Counted from the first letter of the stretch, positions 42,062 to 53,087 are shown. The stretch: 64,000 nucleotides of DNA from Nocardioides kongjuensis (GCF_013409625.1 NZ_JACCBF010000001.1:1116001-1180000), one strand, 5' to 3'. Made by a program: numbers and translations. The notes: generated from the sequence alone by a model not told the origin.

Positions 42062-43423
42062 ATGGCCAAGCCGACTCCGCTCAGCGGATTCCCCGAGCTC
42101 CTCCCTGCCCAGCGTTACGTCGAGCAGCAGGTCGTCGCGACCCTCGCGCGCACCTTCGAGCTGCACGGGTTCGCCAACATCGAGACCCGCGCCGTCGAGC
42201 CGCTCGACCAGCTGCTGCGCAAGGGCGACACCTCCAAGGAGGTCTACGTCCTGCGCCGCCTGCAGGAGGACGACAGCTCGAAGGACAAGGGGATCGGGCT
42301 CCACTTCGACCTCACCGTCCCGTTCGCGCGCTTCGTGCTCGAGAACGCCGGCAAGCTCGAGTTCCCGTTCCGCCGCTACCAGATCCAGAAGGTGTGGCGT
42401 GGCGAGCGGCCCCAGGAGGGCCGCTTCCGCGAGTTCACCCAGGCCGACATCGACATCGTCGGACGCGACACGCTGCCGTTCCACCACGACGTCGAGGTCG
42501 CCCGGGTGATGCTCGAGGCGCTCGGCCGGCTGGACTTCCTGCCCGGCTTCCGGCTCCAGGTCAACAACCGCAAGCTGATCCAGGGCTTCTACGCCGGCCT
42601 GGGCCTCGACCCCGACGGCATCGACGAGGTGATGCGCCTGGTCGACAAGCTCGACAAGCTGCCGGTCGAGAAGGTCCGCGACATGCTGCTCGCCGAGGCC
42701 GGGGTCAGCGAGGACCAGGCCGACAAGGCGCTGGCGCTCGCCACCATCAAGGCGACCGACGACTCGTTCGTCCAGCGGGTCCGCGACCTCGGCGTCAGCC
42801 ACGAACTCCTCGACGAGGGCCTCGACGAGCTGGCGACCCTGGTCCGCTCCTGCGCGCCGCTGGCGACCGAGCGCACCCGGATCGAGGCCGACCTCTCCAT
42901 CGCGCGCGGCCTGGACTACTACACCGGCACGGTCTTCGAGACCCGCCTCGACGGCTACGAGTCGCTCGGCTCGATCTGCTCCGGCGGTCGCTACGACGCG
43001 CTCGCCTCCGACGGCCGTACGACCTACCCCGGCGTCGGCATCTCCCTCGGCCTCAGCCGCCTGCTCGTCACCCTCATCCAGCGTGGCGTGCTCACCGCTG
43101 ACCGTTCGGTGCCCAGCGTGGTGCTGGTCGCGGTCACCGACGAGGAGTCGCGCGCCGACGCCGACGCGATCGCCACCGCCCTGCGGGCCCGCGCGATCCC
43201 GTGCGAGGTCGCGCCCACCGCGGCGAAGTTCGGCAAGCAGATCCGCCACGCCGAGCGGCGTGGCATCCCGTACGTCTGGTTCCGCCAGGACGACGGGACG
43301 AGCGAGGTCAAGGACATCCGCTCCGGAAACCAGGTCGCCGCCGATCCGGCGACGTGGGAGCCTCCGAACGAGGACCTGCGCCCGCAGGTCGTCACCACCA
43401 TTGATGAAGGGGAATCCAAGTGA
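42062..43423 (+). CDS. hisS: Histidyl-tRNA synthetase
   Basis: 453 aa class II enzyme. HisA/HisB motifs: [12 protein letters not shown] and [10 protein letters not shown]; motif 2 around [18 protein letters not shown]. The C-terminal domain is an anticodon-binding fold. The internal insertion (about 180-260) has a coiled [16 protein letters not shown] region as in the longer bacterial group. GTGA overlap with aspS. Confidence 0.97.
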   Translation: MAKPTPLSGFPELLPAQRYVEQQVVATLARTFELHGFANIETRAVEPLDQLLRKGDTSKEVYVLRRLQEDDSSKDKGIGLHFDLTVPFARFVLENAGKLEFPFRRYQIQKVWRGERPQEGRFREFTQADIDIVGRDTLPFHHDVEVARVMLEALGRLDFLPGFRLQVNNRKLIQGFYAGLGLDPDGIDEVMRLVDKLDKLPVEKVRDMLLAEAGVSEDQADKALALATIKATDDSFVQRVRDLGVSHELLDEGLDELATLVRSCAPLATERTRIEADLSIARGLDYYTGTVFETRLDGYESLGSICSGGRYDALASDGRTTYPGVGISLGLSRLLVTLIQRGVLTADRSVPSVVLVAVTDEESRADADAIATALRARAIPCEVAPTAAKFGKQIRHAERRGIPYVWFRQDDGTSEVKDIRSGNQVAADPATWEPPNEDLRPQVVTTIDEGESK

Positions 43424-45189
43424 TCCGCACCCATGTCGCCGGCGACCTGACCGTGCCTGCGAACGTCGGCGAGACCGTCACCCTCACGGGGTGGGTGGCC
43501 AACCGGCGCGATCACGGCGGGGTGGCCTTCATCGACCTGCGCGACGCCTCGGGCGTGGTCCAGGTCGTCATCCGTGACCCCGAGGTGGCGCACCCGCTGC
43601 GCAGCGAGTTCTGCCTCAAGGTCACCGGCGAGGTGGTCGAGCGCACCGAGGGCAACATCAACCCCAACCTGCCGACGGGCCACTACGAGGTCGTCGCCAG
43701 CGACGTCGAGGTGCTCAGCGCCGCAGCGCCGCTGCCGTTCCCGATCAGCGACCACGTCGAGGTGGGGGAGGAGGTGCGCCTCAAGCACCGCTACCTGGAC
43801 CTGCGCCGCAGCGCGCCGGGCAACGCGATCCGGTTGCGCAGCAACGTCAACAAGGCCGCCCGCGACGTGCTGGCCAGCCACGACTTCGTCGAGATCGAGA
43901 CGCCGACGCTGACCCGCAGCACTCCCGAGGGCGCCCGTGACTTCCTGGTGCCCGCGCGCCTCCAGCCGGGCAGCTGGTACGCCCTGCCGCAGAGCCCCCA
44001 GCTGTTCAAGCAGCTGCTCATGGTCGCCGGCATGGAGCGCTACTACCAGATCGCGCGCTGCTACCGCGACGAGGACTTCCGCGCCGACCGCCAGCCCGAG
44101 TTCACCCAGCTCGACATCGAGATGAGCTTCGTGACGCAGGACGACGTGATCGCCCTGGGCGAGCAGATCGTGGCCGCGCTGTGGAAGCTGATCGGGTACG
44201 ACGTCCCGCTTCCCCTGCCGCGCATGACGTACGCCGACGCGATGGCCCGCTACGGCTCCGACAAGCCCGACCTGCGGATGGGTCTCGAGCTCGTCGAGTG
44301 CACCGACTACTTCAAGGACACCCCGTTCCGGGTCTTCCAGGCGCCGTACGTCGGCGCCGTGGTGATGCCGGGCGGCGCGAGCCAGCCGCGCAAGCAGCTC
44401 GACGCGTGGCAGGAGTGGGCCAAGCAGCGCGGTGCGAAGGGCCTGGCGTACGTCCTGGTCCAGGAGGACGGCGAGCTCGGCGGTCCCGTGGCCAAGAACA
44501 TCACCGACGAGGAGAAGGCCGGCCTGGCCGCTCACGTCGGTGCCCGGCCCGGTGACTGCATCTTCTTCGCCGCCGGTCCCGTGAAGTCCAGCCGCGCGCT
44601 CCTCGGCGCTGCCCGCCTCGAGATCGGCCGTCGCGGCGGTCTCCTGGACGAGAACGCCTGGAGCTTCCTGTGGGTCGTCGACGCGCCGCTCTTCGAGCCC
44701 GCTGACGAGGCCACGGCGGCCGGCGACGTCGCGGTCGGTGGGGGAGCCTGGACCGCGGTCCACCACGCCTTCACCAGCCCGCAGGACCTCGACTCCTTCG
44801 ACACCGACCCCGGCAACGCCCTGGCGTGGGCCTACGACATCGTCTGCAACGGCAACGAGATCGGCGGCGGCTCGATCCGTATCCACCGCGAGGACATCCA
44901 GAAGCGGGTCTTCGAGGTGATGGGGATCGGCGAGGCCGAGGCGGAGGAGAAGTTCGGCTTCCTGCTCGAGGCGTTCAAGTTCGGCGCGCCCCCGCACGGC
45001 GGCATCGCCTTCGGCTGGGACCGCGTGGTGGCGCTGCTGGCCGGCACGGACTCCATCCGTGACGTCATCGCCTTCCCGAAGACCGGCGGCGGCTACGACC
45101 CGCTGACCGCCGCCCCGGCACCGATCACGCCGGAGCAGCGGAAGGAAGCCGGTGTGGACGCCCGTCCGGCGGAGGAAAACAAGGCCTGA
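43420..45189 (+). CDS. aspS: Aspartyl-tRNA synthetase
   Basis: 589 aa, bacterial type with GAD insertion. N-terminal OB anticodon-binding domain, catalytic motif 2 [22 protein letters not shown], motif 3 [14 protein letters not shown]. Catalyses Asp-tRNA formation. Overlaps the hisS stop by four bases. After the stop an inverted repeat ACGGTTT/AAACCGT (45204-45210, 45227-45233) may end the operon. Confidence 0.97.
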   Translation: MIRTHVAGDLTVPANVGETVTLTGWVANRRDHGGVAFIDLRDASGVVQVVIRDPEVAHPLRSEFCLKVTGEVVERTEGNINPNLPTGHYEVVASDVEVLSAAAPLPFPISDHVEVGEEVRLKHRYLDLRRSAPGNAIRLRSNVNKAARDVLASHDFVEIETPTLTRSTPEGARDFLVPARLQPGSWYALPQSPQLFKQLLMVAGMERYYQIARCYRDEDFRADRQPEFTQLDIEMSFVTQDDVIALGEQIVAALWKLIGYDVPLPLPRMTYADAMARYGSDKPDLRMGLELVECTDYFKDTPFRVFQAPYVGAVVMPGGASQPRKQLDAWQEWAKQRGAKGLAYVLVQEDGELGGPVAKNITDEEKAGLAAHVGARPGDCIFFAAGPVKSSRALLGAARLEIGRRGGLLDENAWSFLWVVDAPLFEPADEATAAGDVAVGGGAWTAVHHAFTSPQDLDSFDTDPGNALAWAYDIVCNGNEIGGGSIRIHREDIQKRVFEVMGIGEAEAEEKFGFLLEAFKFGAPPHGGIAFGWDRVVALLAGTDSIRDVIAFPKTGGGYDPLTAAPAPITPEQRKEAGVDARPAEENKA

Positions 45190-45255
45190 GGCCCGTCCGC
45201 AGGACGGTTTGCCGGGCGTCGAGACCAAACCGTTACCGCGTCGCTATCGCCTTGA

Positions 45256-45268
45256 CGCACCTGGTGCG
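45256..45268. promoter_or_regulatory. Palindrome CGCACC-T-GGTGCG before the oligopeptide transporter operon
   Basis: Perfect 6-bp arms around one base, directly upstream of a -10-like TAGTGT (45271-45276) and overlapping TTGACG (45252-45257). Position suggests an operator for the transport operon. No regulator gene adjoins it. Confidence 0.45.
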
Positions 45269-45336
45269 CCTAGTGTCACGGACGGCGCGTGGCCACTGTG
45301 GCCCGCGTCGCATCCGTGACACACGGCGAGGTGAAG

Positions 45337-46362
45337 ATGACGATCCCGGGCTCCGAACTGGAGATCCACGAGACCGAGACCCCGATCGAGGACGACTCCG
45401 TCGTCTCGGTGGCCGGCCGGTCCCCGACCCAGTTGGCCATCGCCCGCTTCAGGGCCGACAAGCTGTCGATGATCTCGTTCGTGCTGACGGTCTTCATCAT
45501 CGTCTGCGCGATCGCGGCGCCCATCCTGGTCGCCCTCGGCGTCCTGGCCCCCAACGAGCAGCACCAGGACCTCCTCTCGGCCGACGGCGTCGTGCCCGAG
45601 GGAGCGTTCGGTGGCATCTCGTGGAGCCACCCCTTCGGCGTCGACCCCGGTCTCGGACGTGACCTGCTCGCCCGGCTGATGCTGGCGATCACGTCGTCGC
45701 TGACCATCGCACTGACCGGAACGGTCCTGACCGTGATCATCGGTGCCGTCCTGGGCATCGTCGCCGGCTTCTCCGGCGGCTTCGTCGACGCGGTCGTCGG
45801 CCGGATCATCGACCTGACCCTGTCGTTCCCGCAGACCCTGATGCTGCTGGCCCTGTCGGGACCGGTCGTGGTCATGATGCGCAAGGACATCGCGGAGTTC
45901 CCCGGCCTCGGCTTCTTCCACAACGCCGACCTCGCCAACGGCGCCTTCGTGATCGTCATCCTGGCCGCCTTCGGCTGGCCGCCGGTGGCGCGCGTCGTGC
46001 GCGGCCAGGTGCTCTCCATCCGCGAGCGGGAGTTCATCGAGGCGGCCCGCCTGCTGGGCGCGTCGCGGAGCCGGCTGTACTTCAAGGAGGTGCTGCCCAA
46101 CGTCTGGGCGCCCGTCCTGGTCTACGTCACGCTGCTCGTGCCGGCCTACATCTCGGCCGAGGCCGCGTTCAACTTCCTCGGCGTCGGCATCAAGCCGCCG
46201 ACCCCCACCCTCGGCAACATCTTGTCCGACTCGGTCAGCTACACCAGCGCCGACCCGACGTACTTCTTCCTTCCCGGCGCCCTGCTCGCCCTGATCGTCG
46301 TGGTGTTCAACCTCGTCGGCGACGGCGCCCGCGACGCGCTCGACCCCAAGTCGCACCGATAA
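45337..46362 (+). CDS. Oligopeptide/dipeptide ABC transporter permease (OppC/DppC type)
   Basis: 341 aa. N-terminal cytoplasmic segment, TM about 43-65, a periplasmic segment with HPFGVDPGLGRDLLARLM (OppC hallmark), five further TMs and the EAA loop EAARLLGASRSRLYFKEVLPN. Partner of the second permease at 48296. ATG 45337 is preferred to an in-frame GTG at 45289 because GAGGTG is just upstream. It is the first gene, ahead of the binding protein, an unusual order. Confidence 0.92.
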   Translation: MTIPGSELEIHETETPIEDDSVVSVAGRSPTQLAIARFRADKLSMISFVLTVFIIVCAIAAPILVALGVLAPNEQHQDLLSADGVVPEGAFGGISWSHPFGVDPGLGRDLLARLMLAITSSLTIALTGTVLTVIIGAVLGIVAGFSGGFVDAVVGRIIDLTLSFPQTLMLLALSGPVVVMMRKDIAEFPGLGFFHNADLANGAFVIVILAAFGWPPVARVVRGQVLSIREREFIEAARLLGASRSRLYFKEVLPNVWAPVLVYVTLLVPAYISAEAAFNFLGVGIKPPTPTLGNILSDSVSYTSADPTYFFLPGALLALIVVVFNLVGDGARDALDPKSHR

Positions 46363-46369
46363 CAGACCT

Positions 46370-46407
46370 CAGTGCTCCGCCGACATCACACGGGACCCGG
46401 AGCACTG
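46370..46407 (+). repeat. 10-bp inverted repeat (hairpin) upstream of the binding-protein gene
   Basis: CAGTGCTCCG (46370-46379) and CGGAGCACTG (46398-46407), 18-base loop, 46 bases before the start codon. A second smaller GC hairpin (CGCCGG/CCGGCG) follows. May stabilise or process the downstream mRNA. Confidence 0.6.
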
Positions 46408-46453
46408 CGGCGCCGGCCGGGCCGGCGTCACTCACCGAAAAGGAGATAGTTGG

Positions 46454-48196
46454 ATGGCCTTCAAGAAGCCATTGGCTGCCGTGGCCGCCACGGCGCTCGC
46501 GGCGACACTCGCCGCGTGCGGTGGTGGCAGTGACGACGGCAACAACAACAGCGGGAGCAGCGGAGGCAAGGCGGAGAAGGGTGGCAACGCCATCTTCCTC
46601 GTCGGTGTCCGCAACGTCGAGCACTGGGACCCCCAGCGCATGTACATCGGCCGCGACCTCAACAACTCGGGCCGGCTGTTCTACCGCAGCCTGGTGGCGC
46701 TGCCCGCCTCCAACGACCCGAAGGAAGGCACCACGCCGGTCGCCGACCTCGCCACCGACACCGGTACCACCACGGACGGCGGCAAGTCCTGGAGCTTCAC
46801 CGTCAAGGACGGCGTGAAGTGGGAGGACGGCAAGGACATCACGTGCGAGGACTTCAAGTACGGCGCGTCGCGCAACTTCGCGACCGACGTGATCATCGGT
46901 GGTCCCGCCAACTACCTGTTCACCTACCTGGACATCCCCACCGGTGACGACGGCCTGCCGCAGTACAAGGGCCCGTACACCAAGAAGGGCCAGGACCTGT
47001 ACGACAAGGCCGTGACCTGCGACGGCAAGACGATCACGTACCGCTTCAAGAAGGCGTGGCCGGACTTCCCGAACTCGATCGCCCAGCTGCGGTACATGGA
47101 CCCGTACCGCGAGGACCTCGACAAGGGTGACGCGAACAACTTCGCGATCATCTCCAACGGTCCCTACAAGCTGGACGGCACCTGGAAGGAGGGCACCGGC
47201 GGCAAGTTCGTCCGCAACGAGAACTGGGACGCGTCGACGGACCCGATCCGCAAGGCCTACCCGGACACCTGGGACTTCCGCGAGGGTGACACCGACGAGG
47301 CGATCTACGAGCAGCTGCTCGCCGACTCCGGTGACGCGCAGTACGCCGTGACCGAGCGTCGTCTCCCGCCGGCCCTGTTCAGCCGCAAGGACGAGGCCGG
47401 GGACCGCTACACCCAGGTCGAGTCGCCGTACGTCGACTACGTGCTGCCGAACTTCAACTCGCCGGTCTTCAAGGACGCGAACTGCCGCGAGGCGCTCAAG
47501 CTCGCGACCGACCGCGCCGCCTGGATCAAGGCCGGCGGTGGCCCGGAGTACTTCAAGGCCGCCGACTCGGTCATCAACCCGAGCGTGCCCGGCTACAAGT
47601 CCAACCCGGCCTTCGAGGCCATGGGCGAGTCCGGTGACACCACCGCTGCCAAGGCCGCGCTCGACAAGTGCGCGGCGCCGAAGCCGGTGAAGATCAAGTT
47701 CACCTACTCGGGCGGCACCCCCACCTCCGACAAGCAGGCCTCCGCGCTGAAGGCCGGCTGGGACAAGGCCGGTTTCCAGACCGAGCTCGACCCGCTGGAG
47801 GACACCTACTACTCCGTGATCCAGAAGCCGGACGCCGACTTCGACGTCACCTGGGGTGGTTGGGGTGCTGACTGGTCCTCCGCGGGCACCGTCATCCCGC
47901 CGCTCTTCGACAGCCGCATCAACCTGACCGGCGACTCGAACGGCAATGACTACGGCAACTACAAGGGTGGCCCCGAGGTCAACCAGATGATCGACGACGC
48001 CTACGCCGAGCCGGACCTGGAGGCTGCTGCCGACAAGTGGTCCGCTGTCGACGCCAAGCTGGGTGAGGACGTCGCCTACATCCCGCTGGAGATCACGATC
48101 TTCAACTTCGTCCACGGTGGCAAGATCACCGGCTACGCCAACAACGTCTCGGTGAACGGCTACGCCGACCTCGCCGTGATCGGCGTGGAGAAGTGA
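46454..48196 (+). CDS. Oligopeptide ABC transporter substrate-binding lipoprotein (SBP_bac_5)
   Basis: 580 aa. Lipobox LAAC with Cys22, then a Gly/Ser/Asn-rich linker (GGGSDDGNNNSGSSGG) and a family 5 binding domain: WDPQRMYIGRDL, SWSFTVKDGVKWEDGKDIT, and the C-terminal EDVAYIPLEITIF. It captures peptides or similar solutes outside the membrane. AAAAGGAG lies eight bases upstream of ATG 46454, the strongest ribosome site in the operon. Flanked by two hairpins, consistent with a higher protein level than the permeases. Confidence 0.93.
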   Translation: MAFKKPLAAVAATALAATLAACGGGSDDGNNNSGSSGGKAEKGGNAIFLVGVRNVEHWDPQRMYIGRDLNNSGRLFYRSLVALPASNDPKEGTTPVADLATDTGTTTDGGKSWSFTVKDGVKWEDGKDITCEDFKYGASRNFATDVIIGGPANYLFTYLDIPTGDDGLPQYKGPYTKKGQDLYDKAVTCDGKTITYRFKKAWPDFPNSIAQLRYMDPYREDLDKGDANNFAIISNGPYKLDGTWKEGTGGKFVRNENWDASTDPIRKAYPDTWDFREGDTDEAIYEQLLADSGDAQYAVTERRLPPALFSRKDEAGDRYTQVESPYVDYVLPNFNSPVFKDANCREALKLATDRAAWIKAGGGPEYFKAADSVINPSVPGYKSNPAFEAMGESGDTTAAKAALDKCAAPKPVKIKFTYSGGTPTSDKQASALKAGWDKAGFQTELDPLEDTYYSVIQKPDADFDVTWGGWGADWSSAGTVIPPLFDSRINLTGDSNGNDYGNYKGGPEVNQMIDDAYAEPDLEAAADKWSAVDAKLGEDVAYIPLEITIFNFVHGGKITGYANNVSVNGYADLAVIGVEK

Positions 48197-48218
48197 CTCT
48201 CCGCTAACCACACATGAC

Positions 48219-48251
48219 AGTCGGGGGCCGCCCCCAAGGCGGCCCCCGACT
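48219..48251 (+). terminator. 14-bp GC-rich hairpin between binding-protein and permease genes
   Basis: Arms 48219-48232 and 48238-48251 (AGTCGGGGGCCGCC and complement), loop CCCAA; 23 bases after the stop and without U-run. Likely partial terminator or 3'-stabilising stem. Confidence 0.72.
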
Positions 48252-48295
48252 GCCCGTGCCCACCGGCCGTCCTTCCTCCCACACTGAGGTCCCCT

Positions 48296-49312
48296 GTGCT
48301 CGCGTACGTCATCCGCCGGCTCTTCGCCGGCGTGATCATGCTCATCGTGATGAGCATCGTCACCTTCGCTCTGTTCTTCGCCTCACCGATCGACCAGGCG
48401 TCCTTCATCTGCGGCAAGAACTGTTCCGCTGCCCAGAAGAAGCAGACCGCTGCGGCCATGGGCTACGACGACTCGTTCGCCAACCAGTGGGTGGACTTCG
48501 CCGCCGGCGTCTTCAAGGGCCGCGACTACCCCGACGACCCCAAGCTCCGCGAGACCGCGCCCGAGACCATCGTGCACTGTGACGCCCCCTGCCTGGGCTA
48601 CTCCCGCGAGCGGGGCGACACCGTCACCAACCTGATCAAGGACACCTTCCCGGTCTCGTTCTCCCTCGCGGTGGCCGCGTTCATCCTGTGGATGGTCGGG
48701 GGAGTCCTGCTCGGGGTCACGGCTGCCCTGAAGAAGGGCACCGTCATCGACCGTGGCCTGGTCGGGCTGTCGCTGGTCGCGTACGCCTTCCCGACCTTCT
48801 TCGTCGGCCTCGTGCTCTACAAGTTCGTCGCGATCAAGTGGGGGCTCACCGAGATCCCGCGCTACACATCGATCGCCGAGGGTGGCGTCGGCGGCTGGCT
48901 CTCCAGCCTGACGCTGCCTGCGATCACCCTCGCCCTGTTCTTCATGGCGGCCTACGTCCGCATGACCCGGTCGTACGTGATCGAGTCGTTCCAGGAGGAC
49001 TACGTGCGCACCGCCCGCTCCAAGGGACTGCCCGAGCGCACGGTCACCTACAAGCATGCGCTGCGCGCTGCGCTCACCCCGATCGTCACCATGGCGGGCC
49101 TCGACTTCGCCGGCCTGATGGGTGGCGCGATCATCACCGAGTCGGTCTTCAACTACCCGGGCATGGGCAAGCTGGCGGTTCGCGCCAGCCAGGACTTCGA
49201 CCTCCCGACCACCGTCGGCCTGGTCGTCCTGCTGGCGGCCTTCGTCATCCTGGCCAACATCATCGTGGACCTGTTGTACGCCGTCATCGACCCGCGCGTG
49301 CGGCTGGGCTGA
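48296..49312 (+). CDS. Oligopeptide/dipeptide ABC transporter permease (OppB/DppB type)
   Basis: 338 aa. N-terminal TM (MLAYVIRRLFAGVIMLIVMS), a long external loop with four cysteines (CGKNC, CDAPC) and five more TMs; EAA loop DYVRTARSKGLPERTVTYKHALR. The cysteine-containing loop (about residues 40-105) is an insertion seen in actinobacterial members. GTG start behind a weak site. Confidence 0.92.
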   Translation: MLAYVIRRLFAGVIMLIVMSIVTFALFFASPIDQASFICGKNCSAAQKKQTAAAMGYDDSFANQWVDFAAGVFKGRDYPDDPKLRETAPETIVHCDAPCLGYSRERGDTVTNLIKDTFPVSFSLAVAAFILWMVGGVLLGVTAALKKGTVIDRGLVGLSLVAYAFPTFFVGLVLYKFVAIKWGLTEIPRYTSIAEGGVGGWLSSLTLPAITLALFFMAAYVRMTRSYVIESFQEDYVRTARSKGLPERTVTYKHALRAALTPIVTMAGLDFAGLMGGAIITESVFNYPGMGKLAVRASQDFDLPTTVGLVVLLAAFVILANIIVDLLYAVIDPRVRLG

Positions 49313-49326
49313 GAGGAAATCCCGGA

Positions 49327-50418
49327 ATGTCCACCACGTCCCCGTCCCCGCTCCCCACGACGGAGGCGGCCTCGGAGCCGCTGCTCTCCGTCCGTGAGCT
49401 CCAGGTCCACTTCCCGACCCAGGACGGCCTGGTCAAGGCCGTCAACGGCCTGACCTTCGACCTCGAGCGCGGCAAGACGCTCGGCATCGTCGGCGAGTCG
49501 GGATCCGGCAAGTCCGTGTCCAGCATGGCGATCATGGGGCTGCACCGTGGCACCAACGCCAAGCTCAGCGGCGAGATCGTCCTGGACGGCGTCAACCTCC
49601 TCGACATCAGCGCCGAGGAGATGCGCAAGAAGCGCGGCCGCGAGGTCTCGATGATCTTCCAGGACCCGTTGTCCGCGATGCACCCCTACTACACCGTCGG
49701 CAACCAGATCGCCGAGGCGTACAAGGTGCACCACAACGTGTCGAAGAAGGTCGCCAAGCAGCGCGCCGTCGAGATGCTCGACCGGGTCGGGATCCCCAAC
49801 CCCGACAAGCGCGTCAACGACTACCCGCACCAGTTCTCCGGTGGCATGCGCCAGCGCGCGATGATCGCGATGGGTCTGATCAACGACCCCAACCTCCTCA
49901 TCGCCGACGAGCCGACCACCGCGCTCGACGTGACCGTCCAGGCCCAGATCCTCGACCTGCTGCAGGACCTGCAGCGGGAGTTCAACTCGGCGATCATCAT
50001 CATCACCCACGACCTCGGCGTCGTGGCGGAGATGGCCGACGACGTCCTGGTCATGTACGCCGGTCGCGCGGTCGAGTACGGCCCGTGCAAGGAGATCCTC
50101 ACCCACCCGGAGATGCCCTACACGTGGGGCCTGCTCTCCAGCGTCCCCGACCTGACCGGTGACACCGAGGCGCGGTTGATCCCGATCCCCGGCAACCCGC
50201 CCAGCCTGCTGAACCCGCCCTCCGGCTGCGCCTTCCACCCGCGGTGCCCGCACCGCGACAAGGTGCCCGGCGACCTGTGCCGGACCGAGCTGCCGATGCT
50301 GGTCCCCGGCCAGCGCGGCGAGGCCCACACCAAGCGCTGCCACCTGCCCAACCCCGACGCGATCTATGCGGCCGAGGTGCTTCCGGTCATCGCGCCGGAC
50401 CTGGCCGAGGAGCTGTGA
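49327..50418 (+). CDS. Oligopeptide ABC transporter ATP-binding protein (OppD type)
   Basis: 363 aa. Walker [10 protein letters not shown], signature [15 protein letters not shown], Walker [14 protein letters not shown], and the C-terminal oligopeptide/dipeptide transporter extension with [15 protein letters not shown], whose cysteines may bind an Fe-S cluster. Powers uptake with the OppF-type ATPase. TGATG overlap with the next gene. Confidence 0.96.
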   Translation: MSTTSPSPLPTTEAASEPLLSVRELQVHFPTQDGLVKAVNGLTFDLERGKTLGIVGESGSGKSVSSMAIMGLHRGTNAKLSGEIVLDGVNLLDISAEEMRKKRGREVSMIFQDPLSAMHPYYTVGNQIAEAYKVHHNVSKKVAKQRAVEMLDRVGIPNPDKRVNDYPHQFSGGMRQRAMIAMGLINDPNLLIADEPTTALDVTVQAQILDLLQDLQREFNSAIIIITHDLGVVAEMADDVLVMYAGRAVEYGPCKEILTHPEMPYTWGLLSSVPDLTGDTEARLIPIPGNPPSLLNPPSGCAFHPRCPHRDKVPGDLCRTELPMLVPGQRGEAHTKRCHLPNPDAIYAAEVLPVIAPDLAEEL

Positions 50419-51650
50419 TGACGAACGACACGATCAACCCGGGCTCGGACCCCGAGGGCATGCCCGTGCTGAAGGCGACGGGCCACGGGGCCGCGGTCGC
50501 GCCGAGCGGTGCGAAGCCGATCCTCGAGGTCGACCAGCTCCGGATGTACTTCCCGGTCAAGTCGCCGGGCCTGATCCGCCGTACCGTCGGCCAGGTCCAA
50601 GCGGTCGACGGCGTCTCCTTCCAGGTCGCTGAGCGCACCTCGCTCGGCCTGGTCGGCGAGTCCGGCTGCGGCAAGTCGACGACCGGTCGCCTGATCACGC
50701 GTCTGTACAAGCCGACCGCGGGGGCGATCCGGTTCGAGGGCCAGGACATCGCCCAGGCCGGGCCGTCCGAGCTCAAGCCGCTGCGCCGGGAGATCCAGAT
50801 GATCTTCCAGGACCCGTACACCTCGCTGAACCCGCGCCAGACGGTCGGCTCGATCGTCGGCGCACCCCTGGCGATCCACAAGGTGCTGCCGAAGGACAAG
50901 ATCCTGCCGCGGGTCCAGGAGCTGCTCGAGATCGTCGGTCTCAACCCGGAGCACTACAACCGCTACCCGCACGAGTTCTCCGGCGGCCAGCGCCAGCGCA
51001 TCGGCATCGCGCGTGCGCTGACCCTGCAGCCCAAGCTGCTCGTGGCTGACGAGCCGGTCTCCGCGCTGGACGTGTCGATCCAGGCGCAGGTCATCAACCT
51101 GCTCCAGGACATCCAGAACGAGTTCGGGGTCGCGTTCCTCTTCATCGCCCACGACCTCGCGATCGTGCGGCACTTCTGCCCCGAGATCGCGGTCATGTAC
51201 CTCGGCAAGATCGTCGAGATCGGCGACCGGGACTCGATCTACAACAACGCGCACCACCCCTACACCCAGGCGCTGCTGTCGGCCGTCCCCGACGTCAAGC
51301 AGGCCGCCACCGGTGCACGCATCGAGCGGATCCGGCTGCAGGGCGACGTGCCCAGCCCGATCGACCCGCCGTCCGGCTGCCGGTTCCGCACCCGCTGCCC
51401 GATCGCCCAGGAGATCTGCGCCCGGCACGAGCCGCCGCTGCTCCAGATCGGTCGCCAGCACAAGGTGGCCTGCCACTTCCCGGGCCGCCTGGGCCAGGCG
51501 CCCCACGAGCCGCTGACCGCCGGCCTGCTCGGCGTCGACGCCGAGGGTCGTCCCGACCCGGGCGCCAGCCCGAGCACGGACCTGATCGAGCAGCCCGGGT
51601 ACGCCGACACCTGGTTCGACCTCGACAACAAGTCGATCGGGCGAGCCTGA
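50418..51650 (+). CDS. Oligopeptide ABC transporter ATP-binding protein (OppF type)
   Basis: 410 aa. Walker A GESGCGKSTTG, signature FSGGQRQRIGIARAL, Walker B LLVADEPVSALDV and the cysteine-rich RFRTRCPIAQEIC extension. An extra 45-residue C-terminal tail after the last cysteine is not found in most OppF. Last gene of the transport operon. Confidence 0.95.
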   Translation: MTNDTINPGSDPEGMPVLKATGHGAAVAPSGAKPILEVDQLRMYFPVKSPGLIRRTVGQVQAVDGVSFQVAERTSLGLVGESGCGKSTTGRLITRLYKPTAGAIRFEGQDIAQAGPSELKPLRREIQMIFQDPYTSLNPRQTVGSIVGAPLAIHKVLPKDKILPRVQELLEIVGLNPEHYNRYPHEFSGGQRQRIGIARALTLQPKLLVADEPVSALDVSIQAQVINLLQDIQNEFGVAFLFIAHDLAIVRHFCPEIAVMYLGKIVEIGDRDSIYNNAHHPYTQALLSAVPDVKQAATGARIERIRLQGDVPSPIDPPSGCRFRTRCPIAQEICARHEPPLLQIGRQHKVACHFPGRLGQAPHEPLTAGLLGVDAEGRPDPGASPSTDLIEQPGYADTWFDLDNKSIGRA

Positions 51651-51699
51651 GTCCCAGCCCCAGCCCCCGCATCGACGCCGGGGTGTCGTCCCGCCTGAC

Positions 51700-51705
51700 T
51701 AGGCT
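51700..51705 (+). promoter_or_regulatory. -10 hexamer TAGGCT of a leaderless promoter
   Basis: Eight bases before GTG 51714 of the RarA/MgsA gene. Confidence 0.5.
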
Positions 51706-51713
51706 TCGTCATC

Positions 51714-53087
51714 GTGGATGACGAGCCGCAGCTGTTCGACACCCCGGGCTCGTCCGCAGGCCTCGGGGCGATGGCGTCGGGCGGCTCGCTGGCCGACGCC
51801 ACGCACTCCTCGGCGCCGCTGGCGGTGCGGATGCGTCCACGCACCCTCGAGGAGCTGGTCGGCCAGGAGCAGCTGCGCGCACCGGGCTCACCGCTGCGGC
51901 AGCTGGTCGAGGGCGACCAGTCCCTGTCGTTGCTGCTGTGGGGCCCGCCGGGCACCGGCAAGACCACGATCGCCTCGATCATCAGCCAGCAGACCGGACG
52001 GCGCTTCGTCGAGGTCTCGGCGGTCTCCGCCGGGGTCAAGGAGGTCCGCGCCGCGATCGACGCGGCCCGGCGCCAGCTGGTGGCGACGGGTGAGGAGACG
52101 GTCCTCTTCGTCGACGAGGTGCACCGGTTCAGCAAGGCGCAGCAGGACGCCCTGCTGCCCGGTGTCGAGAACCGCTGGGTGACCCTGGTCGCGGCGACCA
52201 CCGAGAACCCGTCCTTCAGCGTCATCTCACCCTTGCTCTCGCGCAGCCTGCTGCTGCGCCTGCAGTCCCTCACCGACGACGACATCGCCGCCGTCCTGGA
52301 CCTGGCCGTCGCCGACGAGCGGGGTCTCGGCGGCGAGCTGGTCCTCGAGGAGGCGGCGCGTGACCACATCGTGCGCCTCGCCGGGGGAGACGCCCGCCGG
52401 TCGCTGACCTACCTCGAGGCGGCGGCCGGGGCCGCCCGCAGCAAGGGCAGCGGCACGATCGACGTGGAGACGGCCGAGACCGCGGCCGACCAGGCGGCCG
52501 TGCGCTACGACCGCGACGGCGACCAGCACTACGACGTCGTCAGCGCCTTCATCAAGTCGGTCCGCGGCTCCGACGCCGACGCCGCCCTGCACTACCTCGC
52601 CCGGATGATCGAGGCGGGGGAGGACCCGCGATTCATCGCCCGCCGGCTGATGATCCTGGCCAGCGAGGACATCGGTCTCGCGGACCCCACCGCTCTGCCC
52701 ACCGCGGTGGCCGCCGCCCAGACCGTGCAGCTGATCGGCATGCCCGAGGCCCAGCTGACCCTGGCCCACGCCACCATCGCCCTCGCGGTGGCGCCGAAGT
52801 CGAACGCCGTCACCACGGCGATCTTCGAGGCCGTCGCCGACGTACGCGCCGGCAAGATCGGCCAGGTCCCACCCCACCTGCGCGACGCCCACTACGCCGG
52901 CGCGAAGACGCTGGGCCACGGCCAGGGCTACGTCTACAGCCACGACGCGCCCTTCGGCGTCGCCGAGCAGCAGTACGCCCCCGACGTGGTCCGCGACGCC
53001 GCCTACTACCGCCCGACCGAGCTCGGCGCCGAGGCCGCGGTCAAGCAGCGGTGGGAGCGAGTTCGCCGCATCATCCGCGGCAAGTAG
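51714..53087 (+). CDS. rarA: Replication-associated recombination protein A (RarA/MgsA AAA+ ATPase)
   Basis: 457 aa. Walker [10 protein letters not shown], Walker [16 protein letters not shown], sensor TTENPSFSV and the C-terminal MgsA tetramerisation domain with [21 protein letters not shown] and the [16 protein letters not shown] signature. Works at stalled replication forks. N-terminal 30 residues ([10 protein letters not shown]) are an extension. Followed by a small membrane gene whose -10 box overlaps this stop codon. Confidence 0.95.
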   Translation: MDDEPQLFDTPGSSAGLGAMASGGSLADATHSSAPLAVRMRPRTLEELVGQEQLRAPGSPLRQLVEGDQSLSLLLWGPPGTGKTTIASIISQQTGRRFVEVSAVSAGVKEVRAAIDAARRQLVATGEETVLFVDEVHRFSKAQQDALLPGVENRWVTLVAATTENPSFSVISPLLSRSLLLRLQSLTDDDIAAVLDLAVADERGLGGELVLEEAARDHIVRLAGGDARRSLTYLEAAAGAARSKGSGTIDVETAETAADQAAVRYDRDGDQHYDVVSAFIKSVRGSDADAALHYLARMIEAGEDPRFIARRLMILASEDIGLADPTALPTAVAAAQTVQLIGMPEAQLTLAHATIALAVAPKSNAVTTAIFEAVADVRAGKIGQVPPHLRDAHYAGAKTLGHGQGYVYSHDAPFGVAEQQYAPDVVRDAAYYRPTELGAEAAVKQRWERVRRIIRGK

